Source: Pomphorhynchus laevis
Taxonomy: Eukaryota > Acanthocephala > Palaeacanthocephala > Echinorhynchida > Pomphorhynchidae
Direction: 5' to 3'
DNA: 64,000 nt
NCBI GenBank assembly: GCA_012934845.2
Contig: WNNJ02003202.1
Span: 78,502 to 142,501, forward strand
The translations under genes were made by a program, and so were the position numbers. Positions 21,441 to 32,768 of the stretch are shown here, one piece after another. The notes beneath the pieces were generated by a model. The model saw only the letters and a program-made list of their open reading frames with translations. It had not been told where the DNA came from and did not search any database. The number at the start of each line of letters is the position of its first letter. Position 1 is the stretch's first letter.

Positions 21441-23639
21441 CTAGTAGAAATGTTTTAGACTAAAATTAAGCTGATCGAACATTTTAATCCAACGAAAATA
21501 TTTGCCTAGTGCACATCTAGATAAAATATTTAATAAAAATATCCCTTGAATAACGTGTAAATGATTCTGTTAAATTTATATTAAATATAAGAATATAAAA
21601 AATCCGCACTTAAAAAAATTCTAGAAAAGATTTTGGCACATTCGATACGGCTACAGTATTTGCTGATATTTCGATGATTCTTCTCAATCGGTATTTTGTT
21701 TCAGTCTTTTCGTTGCACATTTAAAAGATAGTCTGATAGTATCGCTACAATTTAATTTATTAGATAAATTATTTAATAAATTTTTTTAAATTATTTATTT
21801 TATTGTAATATTTTTATTGTATTATTAAATCTATTCGAACATTTAGCTATTAATGAGAAATATATGATCGCTCATAAATTTACACGCCGAAAATAAAAAT
21901 TCGTAGAAATATTTGTGAGATTATATTTAGGAGTAGAAATATTTGTTTGATAGATTATTTTAATGTTTCAAATTGTAGAATATTAAGAATCTCATAAAAA
22001 TATTTAAATATGCATCGGCTATCACATCGGCTATGGAGTCGTGATAACGAATTATAATTTCGGGATAATTATCCTCAATTGATAATAACTACTTAGTAGA
22101 AATGCAAATATCGGTTTACTAAATATCACATTTACGCATGCAAATCTTTATAAAATAATTTGCCTCCAAATTGGAAATATATTGAATAATATAATTAAAG
22201 AAAAATAAAATTATATAAAATATGAATCACTTTTTTAATTGACATTTTTAAATTTATCGAAACTCTTCAATAATGACAGAAATTCGGTTACAGTCGAACT
22301 TACGGATTCGTGTCAAATTTAACAATTAAGAATTAATCTCTCCGTTAACTGTTTCATGATGAAGATAATATCCTCATATTTATTTTTACTAAATTAATCA
22401 CCAATAATTTGATAATTATTATAATTATTAATATTTATTCTAAATTAATACAGTTAACTCGTTAGCTGTATCCTGCATTTTCTCAATTGGTTATATGTCA
22501 ATGCATAACCTGGAGTTAGTGAACAGTAAGATCGAGCCATGTGATTGTAATAACTGTGCTTGAGACATTTGATTAATCAATAATTATTAGTTTAATAAAT
22601 GTTAAATAAATATTTTATTAAATTATGTCTTATTAAATATATTTTAACAAATAACAAATTGCAAAATCGAATTTACTAATTATAAATTCACTATTTTTAG
22701 AGATTACAGCTTTTATGTAAATTTATTTTTGTGAATATTTTATTCACAAATCATGCAGATAATGCAAGAAGATATATGCAATCTTAGTAATCTGCATATC
22801 TTAATATGCAGATTAAGATATTACATGTATTGCATATGATGATGATTCTTACCTTAAACCTATTAATCCCTATTTATTTGCAAAGGATAATGTGCTATTC
22901 ATCGTTGCCTGATGAAGCAAAATGTTAGGTTTAAAGTGAAATGTAGTCATTAATCGTATATCATAATAATAAATAATGTTTATTAACATTTAATAATTTA
23001 CAAAATATAGTTCTTAAAATTATAAATATTATAATTTCAGGATAAACCGCTGTGCTATTCGGACTCAAAACTCTTTTATGGCCCAGCATTGCAGTGTTAA
23101 TTATCAATACTGACCTGTAATTAGTGATCTAATTATAAAATTAATTATAAAATTATATCTGTAATATGTCATTATATTTTAATGACATTTAGTAATTCAA
23201 TTCTGAATGGATTAATTAAAAATAATTAATTAATAATTATCGGTAAATAATTAACCGATTGTATCAAACAATGCTTAATCTATCGCGTAAGATAATATCA
23301 GATTAAATTTGTGCAAACAATGAGGTCCCATAAATCCACAAATTCTAAATTCGAATTTATTTGCAAGAAAATATTATCGTCAAATTGTAATTAAATAAAT
23401 TATATAAGCACAACTAATGAGAGAAAACCTATCTAAATTTTATAACTTTTATAAGTCAAAAATGACTAAGTTAAAAACAAAAATCGAAAGTAAATGTTGT
23501 TATAAAATATAACAACGTCAACAGTTTTAAGATCACGTATTTTAATATACAAATTAACTATATAAATTAAAATCCGATTTAAAAAATTTATATTCAATTA
23601 AAATCAAATAGCTTATTATTAAATTTCGAAAATTCTTAC
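21441..23639. other. 2.2-kb DDI1 intron, AT-rich
   Basis: No retroelement copy or exon is recognised in it. A loose inverted pair (accttaaaccta / taggtttaaag) at 22853-22940 encloses a CTGATGA word, but no ribozyme core accompanies it. Confidence 0.6.
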
Positions 23640-23768
23640 CTAAATGCACTCTCCCAATAATCTTTTGTACCCCAACACCGTGTGCCTCTCCTGTAAATCT
23701 GGAATCTAGGAGATGTGTAAGCCCACATTTCTCTGCACATGACTTGCTCATTATTGTACGTTGGGCAC
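23640..23768 (-). CDS. DDI1: DDI1 exon: protease core after active site
   Basis: Begins after acceptor tttgatttag with GT, which joins the previous G to make the Gly of DSG, then AQRTIMSKSCAEKCGLTHLL, GEAHGVGVQKIIGRVHL and a single G before donor GTAAGA (phase 1). The wording matches animal DDI (GAQMTIMSQACAERC, GVGTQKIIGRVHLA). The Ala of VHLA is rebuilt exactly by the next exon. Confidence 0.92.
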
Positions 23769-23816
23769 CTAAATCAAAACTTTGCAGTTAAAATAAATAA
23801 ACAGTGTTAAAATCAC

Positions 23817-23944
23817 CTGAGTCAACAAATGCCTTCATTTGAAATCCATTTACTTTACAGTTGATATACAACATTGTGACGGTGGCAAATGTCTCCGGCA
23901 GGTGCTCGAAGGCCATCTCCATATTCTGATCAATATTTCGTCGT
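23817..23944 (-). CDS. DDI1: DDI1 exon: catalytic Asp (DSG) exon
   Basis: Reads [19 protein letters not shown], then [20 protein letters not shown] and VDS plus G at the donor GTGATT. VDSG with the following Ala is the retropepsin-type active-site loop D-S-G-A of DDI1. Phase 2 at its start (one base completing Arg) fits the donor of the previous exon. The intron to the next exon is 48 bp (23769-23816), the one before 45 bp (23945-23989). Confidence 0.93.
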
Positions 23945-23989
23945 CTGTAAAAACTCAATAGATTGATATAATCGTCAATAGTAGTTTAC

Positions 23990-24047
23990 CTTATCTCAGC
24001 TGCTATTCGTGATTGTACGTCTTTAGATTCTTCCTTTGATGTAAATG
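23990..24047 (-). CDS. DDI1: DDI1 exon: helical segment before protease (5' edge uncertain)
   Basis: Encodes AFTSKEESKDVQSRIAAEI followed by a split Arg at donor GTAAAC, continuing into RRNIDQNM. The family equivalent is DLEAQAKIEEDIRQQNIEENM. The 5' edge is placed after an AG at 24048-24049, but another AG closer to the GAAGAATCT words is possible. A stop lies in frame a little further upstream, so the exon cannot extend much beyond ~24060. Confidence 0.75.
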
Positions 24048-24690
24048 CTTTATTAATAAAGTATTACTGTTTAATAACTGATAATTGACGAATTAAATAG
24101 TTATTAATCACATAATAATCATTACAGTTTAGCAAGTCTGACCAAACAAGGTTTTAATCACTGTACAAAAGTCGATAAATCATAATGTCTACAGCGAACA
24201 AGACCCTCTTATTTAAACTTTTAAAGATAATATTGAATTTAAATTTTTAATTTTTGTATTCCAATTAGAATATTCAATTCTACAATTATTTATTTTAGAA
24301 ATCCTTAATACTAAAGATACACGCTAATGGATAAACTGTGCATAACATAATGAGTACTGCTTTGAAATAAATAAATAATATTGTAAATTATACGATACTA
24401 GAATGATTCTAGACCGAGTAGTAAACATCAAAATACATTTGAATTAACTTACTGTTCATATCAAAGCAAAGTGATTATCCGATTGATACAAAATAGTTTA
24501 GTCTAACATTTGTACGAGAATGATGTAAAGTAAATCTGATGGAATTTCTATTGCCGAGGTTTAACAACTTTTATATTGGCTCATTTTTCAATATAAAATA
24601 TTGATTTATTTATATATTTATATATTACATATATATAACAACATATGATTTAAATCATTTAGACCTAAATGATAATGTTGTATTATTATT

Positions 24691-24760
24691 GGAGCTGGAT
24701 CAAAGAAAAGAGGAAATTATTTTCGATATTAAGCTAACTTCTGTAGCATCTTTAATATGA
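24691..24760 (-). repeat. PLE terminal repeat fragment, antisense
   Basis: GGAGCTGGATCAAAGAAAAG, then TTTCGATATTAAGCTAACTTC and AGCATCTTTAA, a worn antisense copy of the same terminal unit as at 11.43 and 9.3 kb. The ribozyme-like core is disrupted. Confidence 0.6.
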
Positions 24761-24769
24761 TATGATAAT

Positions 24770-25520
24770 GATGTATAAATATAATATTGTATTTAATCCA
24801 AATAAGGAAAGAACTGCAAATGAGAGTTTTTTTTCATTTGATCAAATCAATCAGGAATAACTAAGAACCAAGCGTTAAAAATCTACATACATTCTCTATC
24901 TAAATATTTTAAAGCAAACTACTTATGTTGAAACTTTTTTCACATTTCTCCAATAACTCTAAATTGGCGCAATTACATTCGAATTTTGAGTTCTACAATT
25001 CTTTATTTTTAAATCCAACAATTGCATTTCAAATCTGCCAATATCATCAATATTGAAGGGTAAAATATTAATTTTTGTTGCCCTGGTATTCTATTACAAA
25101 AACTAACGTCGCTTGGTAGTATCTGTAGTCTTTGAACCTGGTACTAAAAAGTTCCTTAATATTCAAAAAAAATATACAGAAAAAAATTTCTGCAGAATTT
25201 GAAAAACATTTTGGATTAACTAGTTATATATAACAGATAAATTATATGCAATTTCACAGGGTTTCGAGTTGATATGACAAACACTTAATCATTTGAGTTA
25301 TATAGATGTACTCTAAAATTCAATTCTACATCAACATCAAGTGTTGGAGTAGAAAAATTTAATCTAAGGCGATAAAAACGATTTATAACTTTCCTTTGGA
25401 GGAAGTAGCTTTCCTAAAAATAAATTAGCTTGCAACATTTGTATTTATATTGAATTACATGTTTTTATAAAAACAATTTTTAATTAATTAAAATTTGAAA
25501 GTAATTATTTGGAAAATTCA
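24770..25520. other. DDI1 intron sequence, no certain exon
   Basis: AT-rich. Two short stretches (25080-25160 and 25375-25420) have splice-like edges on the minus strand, but their phases do not connect the flanking DDI1 exons. Confidence 0.4.
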
Positions 25521-25525
25521 CTTAC

Positions 25526-25582
25526 AACTCGGCATTGATCGGAAATGTTGGTGTTGCGGACGTCGATGTTGAGACTGATTCG
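25526..25582 (-). CDS. Candidate DDI1 linker exon, ESVSTSTSATPTFPINAE
   Basis: A 57-bp stretch with GC above its flanks, between acceptor tttgtaattag and a consensus donor GTAAGT. In one frame it reads ESVSTSTSATPTFPINAE, a Ser/Thr/Pro-rich phrase of the type found in the DDI1 linker. Its phases are 2 in and 2 out. The following exon needed to connect it to 24047 was not identified, so the assignment is tentative. Confidence 0.4.
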
Positions 25583-26449
25583 CTAATTACAAAAACATTA
25601 AGTTAAATATAAAAGGTGATATTAATAACAATGTTAATCAGTTAACATTTCAACTACAGATTTAGCAAAATAAAATTAAAATTTTAATTATATAAAATTT
25701 AAATAAAAAAAATTTTATTTTAATTTTATTTATATTTTTTGATATAAAATTTTTTAGTCTTCAATTGTTAGTCACTATTTCCCGATTAATTGATTTTTCT
25801 TAATTGATGTGCAATTGAGAAATATATTGGCGTATTTTGCATTTAAAAAATTTCAATAATATTATACGGTTAATGTAATTAGATGCTTTAGCAAAATCAA
25901 TAAATTTAAAAATTATTAAATATTGTCAGTTTTTGGGATTTGAGAAGCATTCAATATCTCTTCTCCGACCATAAAGTATACGTTTTAAGATATACAATAC
26001 AATTTATCGCTCGAAACAAAAGTGGCTACTTCACTTGGCCTGCTTCCTGTAGAAATTAGAAAATCAAAAATCACATTTGCTAAAGATGATCATTTTCTGT
26101 AAGCAAAACATTTATACTAGAAAATGTTCATATTGTAAAACGAATTAATTAATTATTTGAATTACCAGCTTACTTAGCCGTGTACTCGTGATAATTCCTT
26201 AAACTGTTCACTTGTTCTTTACAAAAATACAGATTAACAATTATTGGGAAAATTCGTTTTCCCTGCGAATTGTTGGACAAGTTATTTGCCAAACGGATTT
26301 TATTTAAATTCAAATGTTTAGGCTAGATACTTATCAACTTAGTCAAATCGGTTCACTGTAAATTGCCGAAACTGTCGAATTTAAAGAAAAACTCATTATA
26401 TGATATATCCATATGACCAAGTGACATGCCTAGCAATCGAATTAATTGA

Positions 26450-27860
26450 AATGCTAAAGTAGCCAAAGAATTAATCAAAGATTAATTAACCATTGCTTTG
26501 TAAGTAAATGACTAGCACATGTTTTTCGTTTAATACAACATGTGTAGTGTATCTAATAAAATGTACATGTGGATTGCGATAAGAAATCCACGATTGGAAT
26601 AAGAAAAATAGAGTTAAAAATATTAAAAAAGATATGTATATAAATGAACAATTAGAAATATTAAAACAAATTTTAAGAGATAATAAGCTGAAAGATTAAT
26701 TAACCACTATTATAAATAATTATTGCTTTGTAAGTAAAATGACTAATACATGTTTTTCGTTTAAACCACAGGTGTAGTGTATCTAATAAAATGTACATGT
26801 TGATTGCGATATATATAATAAGTATATTTATATATTACATATATCAATATATTATAAGTTTATTAATATATATGAAAAACGTATCAAATTTTATAGGTAG
26901 ACTTTAAATAATACTAAAAGTAAAGGGATTATATGATCATATCCTAAAAATATATATTATAGTTATATTATATTATATTATAGTTATAAGTATATTCCTA
27001 AAAAAGTTATAAAATCCATGTACCCATTAGGATTAAATGACGTGGTACAAGGAATTGGCAGAAGTAGTATAGTAAATAATAAACAACTATATTATAATAA
27101 TCCGGTTAAACGCAAACCAAGAAGTCATGGTGATAAAAGGAATAGGAAAAATAGAGTTAAAAATATTAAAAAAGATATGTATATAAATGAACAATTAGAA
27201 ATATTAAAACAACTTTTAAGAGATAATAAGCTAAAAGATCTTTATGTAAATGTAAGAAGTTTTTCTAAAGATATCATATGTTCAATAAATCAAAAATTAA
27301 TTAACGACTATGATAGGCTAAGTTGTATAATAGACAGTTATTGCAATACAAAATACTATAATCGTACAATAAATGTTAATAATAACAATAGAAAATATAC
27401 ATTAACCATAAACTTCATTAATAAATGTATAGATAACATAAATATATGTAGAATTTTAAGAAGAGGGATAATATGATCATATTTAAGCAAGTAAATGCAA
27501 GTAAAATTAATATTAATATTAAAGCAAGTAAAGTGTACATGTGGATTGTGAAATTGCATGAGATCATTTGCATCATGAGATCATGATCATTTGAGATCAT
27601 TTGCATCATGAGATCATGCATGTGGATTGCGATATCTCATGCAAGTTTATTAATCTATTGCATATATCAATATATTATAAGTTTATTAATATATATGAAA
27701 AACGTATCAAATTTTATAGGTAGACTTTCAAATAATACTAAAAGTAAAGGGATTATATGATCACATTTAAGTAAGCATATTCCTAAAAAAGTTATAAAAT
27801 CCAATCTTAACGAAACTAAATACAAAATTAGAAATTAAAGTTTGCATAAATAACCAATAC
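26450..27860. repeat. AT-rich repeat cluster around a 152-aa ORF
   Basis: Several blocks recur in direct orientation. The sequence with GCTTTGTAAGTAAAATGACTA ... GTGTAGTGTATC is at 26495-26585 and 26735-26815. ATAGAGTTAAAAATATTAAA through GATAATAAGCT is at 26609-26695 and 27148-27235. ATATGAAAAACGTATC through GGGATTATATGATCA is at 26870-26940 and 27692-27763. The word TGTACATGTGGATTG recurs at ~26560, 26800 (variant) and 27535. Near 27560-27625 a short unit with GAGATCATTTGCATCAT is repeated in tandem. It looks like a local duplication of one AT-rich element. Confidence 0.65.
27018..27476 (+). CDS. Unassigned 152-aa basic ORF inside repeat cluster
   Basis: Open frame beginning MYPLGLNDVVQGIGRSS, strongly basic in the middle (RKPRSHGDKRNRKNRVKNIKKD), then helical, Asn/Ile/Lys-rich sequence with DRLSCIIDSYCNTKYYNRT and FINKCIDNINICRILRR at the end. 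No family recognised. Parts are duplicated: the KNRVKNIKKDMYINEQLEIL segment also occurs at 26600-26690, and MKNVSNFIGRLSNNTKSKG occurs just upstream (26872) and again downstream (27692). Codon use is as AT-rich as the RYIDD RT fragment at 4.7 kb, so it may be the N-terminal part of the same element. No splice sites or promoter are evident; a mobile-element fragment is more likely than a host gene. Confidence 0.35.
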   Translation: MYPLGLNDVVQGIGRSSIVNNKQLYYNNPVKRKPRSHGDKRNRKNRVKNIKKDMYINEQLEILKQLLRDNKLKDLYVNVRSFSKDIICSINQKLINDYDRLSCIIDSYCNTKYYNRTINVNNNNRKYTLTINFINKCIDNINICRILRRGII

Positions 27861-28530
27861 ATTATGTGATAAATCGAAATGCCACTAATATCGGAAATTT
27901 TATTACTTAAATATGATGTATTTGATAACATCGCTGCAATGTACTGGTAGATATGAATTAAAACGTAATAAAATAATTATTCATCCAAACGAAATATTTT
28001 CGAGCTTATAGAGTATAATTTAAAAATGTGTTCAGTTTACTGATTTGACTATAAATGCGAAAACATGATTTATTCGCCGAGAATAGATCTAATATTGAAG
28101 GAATTAATTGAAGGAAATAATTTCAAAGCATTATATTAAAGTAAAGCAATTTTCCCAAACCGAACATAATTGCAATCGCTTCAAAAATAGAATAGCGTTC
28201 GAGTATTAAAATATCACACACTTCATAGGTTCGGATATAATATTTCTGTTTATTAATGATAATTAATGATCAAAATTACTATTAAAATAAAACAAAACCT
28301 ATCATCAAACGGAACTTTTTAGGAGTAGAATACTTCGCTCACAACTCCTAGATTTATCTCTTGTTAAAATATGCATTTATTATTGATTGAATATTGCATT
28401 TTTATCTTAAACGTTGTAGTTGATTTTTTTCTATCTGCGCGTTCATGCTAAACTTTTTGCGCATCAAATCAAACTCATTCTACAACCCAATTTTCTCAAA
28501 TTCCTTGAAAATCATTTAGCTTTAAGTAAG
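27861..28530. other. AT-rich intron, nothing recognised
   Basis: No ORF, repeat copy or RNA-like structure stands out. Confidence 0.5.
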
Positions 28531-28542
28531 CAAGATTAATTT

Positions 28543-28640
28543 AAAGCAGCTAAATATATCCAAGATCGCATTAATACAGCTAAATATGTCCAAGATCGCA
28601 TTAATGCAGCAAAATATGTTCAAGATCGCATCAAAACAGA
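28543..28640 (+). repeat. 30-bp tandem repeat with coding-like frame
   Basis: Three units of 30 bp, each containing AAATATGTCCAAGATCGCAT with minor changes. In one frame they read AKYIQDRINT, AKYVQDRINA and AKYVQDRIKT, followed by open sequence to a stop near 28760. Changes between units fall partly at third positions (ATC/GTC/GTT), but there is no start codon and a stop lies just upstream. Confidence 0.6.
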
Positions 28641-28989
28641 TATGACCAAAATCTCTTTTAAACAGCTGAATGTGTTCAAGATCGCTTTAAAACAGATGTT
28701 TATCTCCGAAGGAAATATTGCAAACTTATCTCACAATGACATAGTCAACAACTTAAGATGAAAGTGTGTCACGTTTTATTTTTAGCAGAGAACTTATAGC
28801 GGAGGATTAAACCACATAATTACCAAGCATTCGTATTTATCTATCGTGGTGGAAAGTCATCTTAAATCAGCTTACTACGATAAATATAATGAAACTATCC
28901 GCATGTATCAACTAATGGACATACAAATGCTTTCTAAGATTCGAAAAATATGCCGTTCACAATTTAGGAAATACGATTAGCGGTTGACT

Positions 28990-29300
28990 GTATGATTAGC
29001 AAAAACAGTCATTCAGATGAAATATTATGCCAAATCATAGAGTGTCAATATGGGCTGACTGTCAACCCGAATTGCTATTATTATTTCTGCTAGATCTACA
29101 TACAAAATTAAAGAAAAAGCTGAGAGATGCTGTAGTAATATTCTATGCTGATGATTTAGCAACCTAACGTCCATGTATGTTTTCTTAAAATGCATTAAAC
29201 GTATTCTTAGATGTAATTTTTTTACGATATATGAAATTGATTAAATTTCAAAAAGGCCTTGAATCCATTTGCGTACACTATTTATTGGAAGTAATAAACA
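28990..29300 (+). mobile_element. Decayed LINE RT fragment with YADD
   Basis: The translation contains LHTKLKKKLRDAVVIFYADD followed by LAT and a stop. VIFYADDLAT is an RT motif C in typical context. Further downstream FLRYMKLIKFQKGLESIC resembles the worn RT C-terminal side. Too short and broken to assign to LINE-A, -B or -C. Confidence 0.6.
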
Positions 29301-29850
29301 TAAATCTCTACGAACCACTCCTATTTGAAATTTTTTTGACATCATATTAGTCTTTCAATTGTCACAATTGAAAGAATTCAAAAACAATTGTTCGAAAATT
29401 GCTGTAGCTATCTTTTGATAATTACTAACGTAAAAGCTTGTTCATTTGAAAGGGATTTTCGCTATTTTAATGTTATGCTACTCTCTCATTCAAAATACGT
29501 GTTATCTTTTTTGGATTGACTTAATACCAGATACATTAATAGAGTGGTTGGAGTATCGTTCAAGTCATAATACTAAAATACTATTGCAGAATAATTTCGC
29601 ATGAGCAGATATATTAGTAATATTTACTATACCATCGAATTTTACCTGAACATTTAAAATTACCAATCTAAAATTGTAGATTCAGATCATCAAATTTTGA
29701 GACTACCATCTTTACACTTTGTAAATACCTTAAGGTATTTTAACATTTTCGGTATTTATTATAAACTTCGTTTTATTACTTATAAAAAAATTATTATATT
29801 AAAAAAGTTTTAAATAATTTATATCAGAAATTTATTTATAAGAAATTTAT
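29301..29850. other. AT-rich intron, nothing recognised
   Basis: No coding or repeat signal seen. Confidence 0.5.
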
Positions 29851-29853
29851 TTA

Positions 29854-29920
29854 AGGAGGACTGACAGTCCTTACAGAGGATGGCACAGTCCTCCTCTGCA
29901 CCCAGTAGTGGGTGCAGAGG
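29854..29920. other. Two overlapping GC-rich hairpins
   Basis: AGGAGGACTG (29854-29863) pairs perfectly with CAGTCCTCCT (29886-29895). CCTCTGCACCCA (29893-29904) pairs perfectly with TGGGTGCAGAGG (29909-29920) around loop GTAG. The two stems share bases 29893-29895, so they compete. The block is a GC island in very AT-rich DNA. Confidence 0.7.
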
Positions 29921-30994
29921 GTTCACTGATAGAGAGGATACTATCATAAGTAAACAACGAGTAAAATCTGTTTAGATTAAGTAAGATATCCACTGGTGTA
30001 AAATTACGCCATATTAAATGTAGTATTTAGTACAATGGAAAACGTTAAAACAATAATGTCTATAGGTTATCAATTAAAATGAACGAAATTAGAATATTCA
30101 TAGACATTTTTGTTAAGGAGTGTGTATTAATTAAATAATTCCCGAGCTGAGCTTGCAATCAGAATTTCATAGAGTGAGAGCGATTTAATTGTTATAAATT
30201 TTCACGTGGTTCGGACATATCCCTTCGTTCGCTGAAATCATAACTGTTGATCAGTGATAATGATAAGATACGAGGAATGTAAGCTCATTTCGATTTTGCT
30301 CCTACTATGCGCCGTCATGTAGAGAGTACTCATAGTGTTAAGGTAGCCTACCCCAATATTATAAGTATATTGATTAAACTTGATAAACTGCAAACATGAA
30401 TGATTATTCTCGAACCTTCTATCTTAGCTATTACTAAAACTTTGTTACAAATTTGAATTGGTGACTGTGTAGTAGACCTACTGGGTTACATTTATATTTA
30501 TCAATTTATCTTTATGTTAAACTTTTCTTTAATTTATATTTATAAGAAATTTATTAATTTATAAGAAATATATCGAAATTTATTTATTACAATGATTCAT
30601 TTAGGAAATTTATTTGAAATAATTTTGTAATTTTATTTGAAAATTACAACAAAATTTTTAATTTTCAAACATAATCTATATGTTCATTATGATACTTTAA
30701 ACAATTATAAAAATAAATGGATTTTTAATCGCTTTTAGCAGTTAAATTAATGGAATTATGTGGTTTTGAATTTCAAATAATTTTGTTCTGAAAGAAATCA
30801 AGAACGAATATTATTCTTAACAAATAGTTGTTATTTATTTTCAGAGTTGATGATAAATATGATCTGAATTTAAACGATTGTCTGGCACTAATCGTCCAAT
30901 TGAAGATATTTTACTATTTTCTTTTGGCTGTGTCAAATGTTGTCATCAATTAATGTTTGAAATGATTAGATCAGCTAACTGAGTCTACGTATTT

Positions 30995-31370
30995 TTTTAC
31001 TATTATATAATATTTTATGTAATTTATATAAAGTAAAAAATTTTAAATAAAAATCAGTTTATGAATTAGCTAATAAATAATAGACGATGAATCAGAATAA
31101 GGATTAGAGGTTATCAGAAAGAACTGGTATGTAATCATCTAACAAATAATGATAAATAATGATAAACAGTGATAATGATAAATAAAATTTAAATAATTAA
31201 TAAATAACAATAAATGATTATTAATAATGAATAATTATTATATAATATTTTATGTAATTTATATTAATATAAAATTTTAAATAAAAATCAATTTTTATGA
31301 ATTGACTAATAAATAATAGAAGATGAATCAGAATAAGGATTAGAGGTGATCAGAAAGAACTGCTAGGTTA
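30995..31370. repeat. 135-bp direct repeat, ~238 bp apart
   Basis: TATTATATAATATTTTATGT through AATCAGAATAAGGATTAGAG and CAGAAAGAACTG occurs at about 31000-31130 and again at 31235-31365 with few differences. No ORF. Probably a local duplication of a short interspersed sequence. Confidence 0.7.
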
Positions 31371-31525
31371 TCAGAATTATCTATATTCAAGTTCAGAATT
31401 ATCTATATTGTGAAATAGCGAGGTAGCATTTTCTCAGTTTGTGAGAAAACGTAACATTTATAGATTTTGTTTGTGAGCAAACAGAAAATTCATAGCACCA
31501 TATAAAGCTGCATTACAATTAAATA

Positions 31526-31754
31526 ATTCTTCTGGTTGTGGCACAATATTATCCTCACAGGTATTGCTCCTATTCTTGATACAGCAGGACGCTACTAATC
31601 AGTCTGGGTGGGTCTCATCAGCTGCTGACCCAGACCTACATTTCACGTTTCGACCCTTATTATCTGCTTTCTCCGTACACTGATGCTGATCAGATTTGAA
31701 CTCAGGACGTTGTATCTTGATTCAACGCTACATCTACTTGGCTAGCTGCTCCAG
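31526..31754 (-). mobile_element. tRNA-derived SINE, copy 1 (inverted)
   Basis: Reverse-complement copy of the SINE described at 32223. It starts with the shared words CTGGAGCAGCTAGCC (minus strand, from 31754) and ends near AACCAGAAGAATT. Together with copy 2 it forms an inverted pair separated by a ~70-bp AT-richer spacer that is itself repeated inverted at 32157-32219. Confidence 0.75.
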
Positions 31755-31825
31755 TTGTGTAGATATACATTGTTGTATATTACTTTCAGTAGGGTATCGT
31801 ATTCTAAAGATCTATTAGAATAGAA

Positions 31826-32088
31826 CTGGAGCAGCTAGCCAAGTAGATGTAGCGTTGAATCAAGAGACAACGTCCTGAGTTCAAATCTGATCAGCATCAG
31901 TGTACGGAGAAAGCAGATAATAAGGGTCGAAACGTGAAATGTAGGTCTGGGTCAGCAGCTGATGAGACCCACCCAGACTGATTAGTAGCGTCCTGCTGTA
32001 TCAAGAATAGGAACAATACCTGTGAGGATAATATTGTGCCACAACCAGAAGAATTTCAGCTCACAGATATGCATTCAAGTTAAATTAA
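31826..32088 (+). mobile_element. tRNA-derived SINE, copy 2
   Basis: Begins CTGGAGCAGCTAGCCAAGTA, ends GATATGCATTCAAGTTAAAT. The tRNA-like head has A-box TAGCCAAGTAGATG and B-box GAGTTCAAATC. The body contains GGGTCGAAAC (31924-31933) and CTGATGAGACCC (31959-31970). Nearly identical to copy 3. Confidence 0.78.
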
Positions 32089-32222
32089 AAACATTCATTG
32101 CAAGTGGCAGCATGGAAAACAGTGATCCGGCTAACGGATCACACAACTAGGTAGGTTTCTAATAGATCGTTAGAATACGATACAATACTGAAAGTAATAT
32201 ACAACAATGTATATCTACACAG

Positions 32223-32486
32223 CTGGAGCAGCTAGCCAAGTAGATGTAGCGTTGAATCAAGATACAGACGTCCTGAGTTCAAATCTGATCAGCATCAGTG
32301 TACGGAGAAAGCAGATAATAAGGGTCGAAACGTGAAATGTAGGTCTGGGTCAGCAGCTGATGAGACCCACCCAGACTGATTAGTAGCGTCCTGCTGTATC
32401 AAGAATAGGAACAATACCTGTGAGGATAATATTGTGCCACAACCAGAAGAATTTCAGCTCACAGATATGCATTCAAGTTAAATTAA
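32223..32486 (+). mobile_element. tRNA-derived SINE, copy 3
   Basis: About 260 bp. The first ~75 bases look like a tRNA: TAGCCAAGTAGATG as pol III A-box and GAGTTCAAATC about 40 bases later as B-box. The body has an inverted repeat GTCTGGGT / ACCCAGAC. The tail ends GCATTCAAGTTAAATTAAAT. Three copies lie within 1 kb and differ by only a few bases, so the family was recently active or locally duplicated. Source tRNA not identified. Confidence 0.78.
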
Positions 32487-32768
32487 ATAATTGTATTCAG
32501 TTTTTTGATATCTTTGAGATGCATGGGAAAAACGTTATTTTAGGTTCAGCTATATTTTGAATGTTTGATTTTTCAAACATTCCTTATAGATGAATGTTTG
32601 CCTTCACCAAAGGATGTGCACTATAAGCGCCGTATTGTAATTTTAAACCCGAATTTGCAAAATTTAAAAATTATGTTAAAATAATAAGATGTAAAACTAT
32701 GTCTAAATAAATATTAAAATTATAGTCATTATGCGTGCAATTAATATAAATCATTTAGTAAAACATAC

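Noticed and set aside
22853-22940. Hairpin with CTGATGA in the 2.2-kb intron
   Set aside because: No GAAA strand or stem II accompanies the CTGATGA word; the inverted arms are short and imperfect.
26174-26216. Possible DDI1 exon reading QVNSLRNYHEYTA with splice-like edges
   Set aside because: Joining it to the UBL exon donor creates a stop at the junction, and the text does not match the family.
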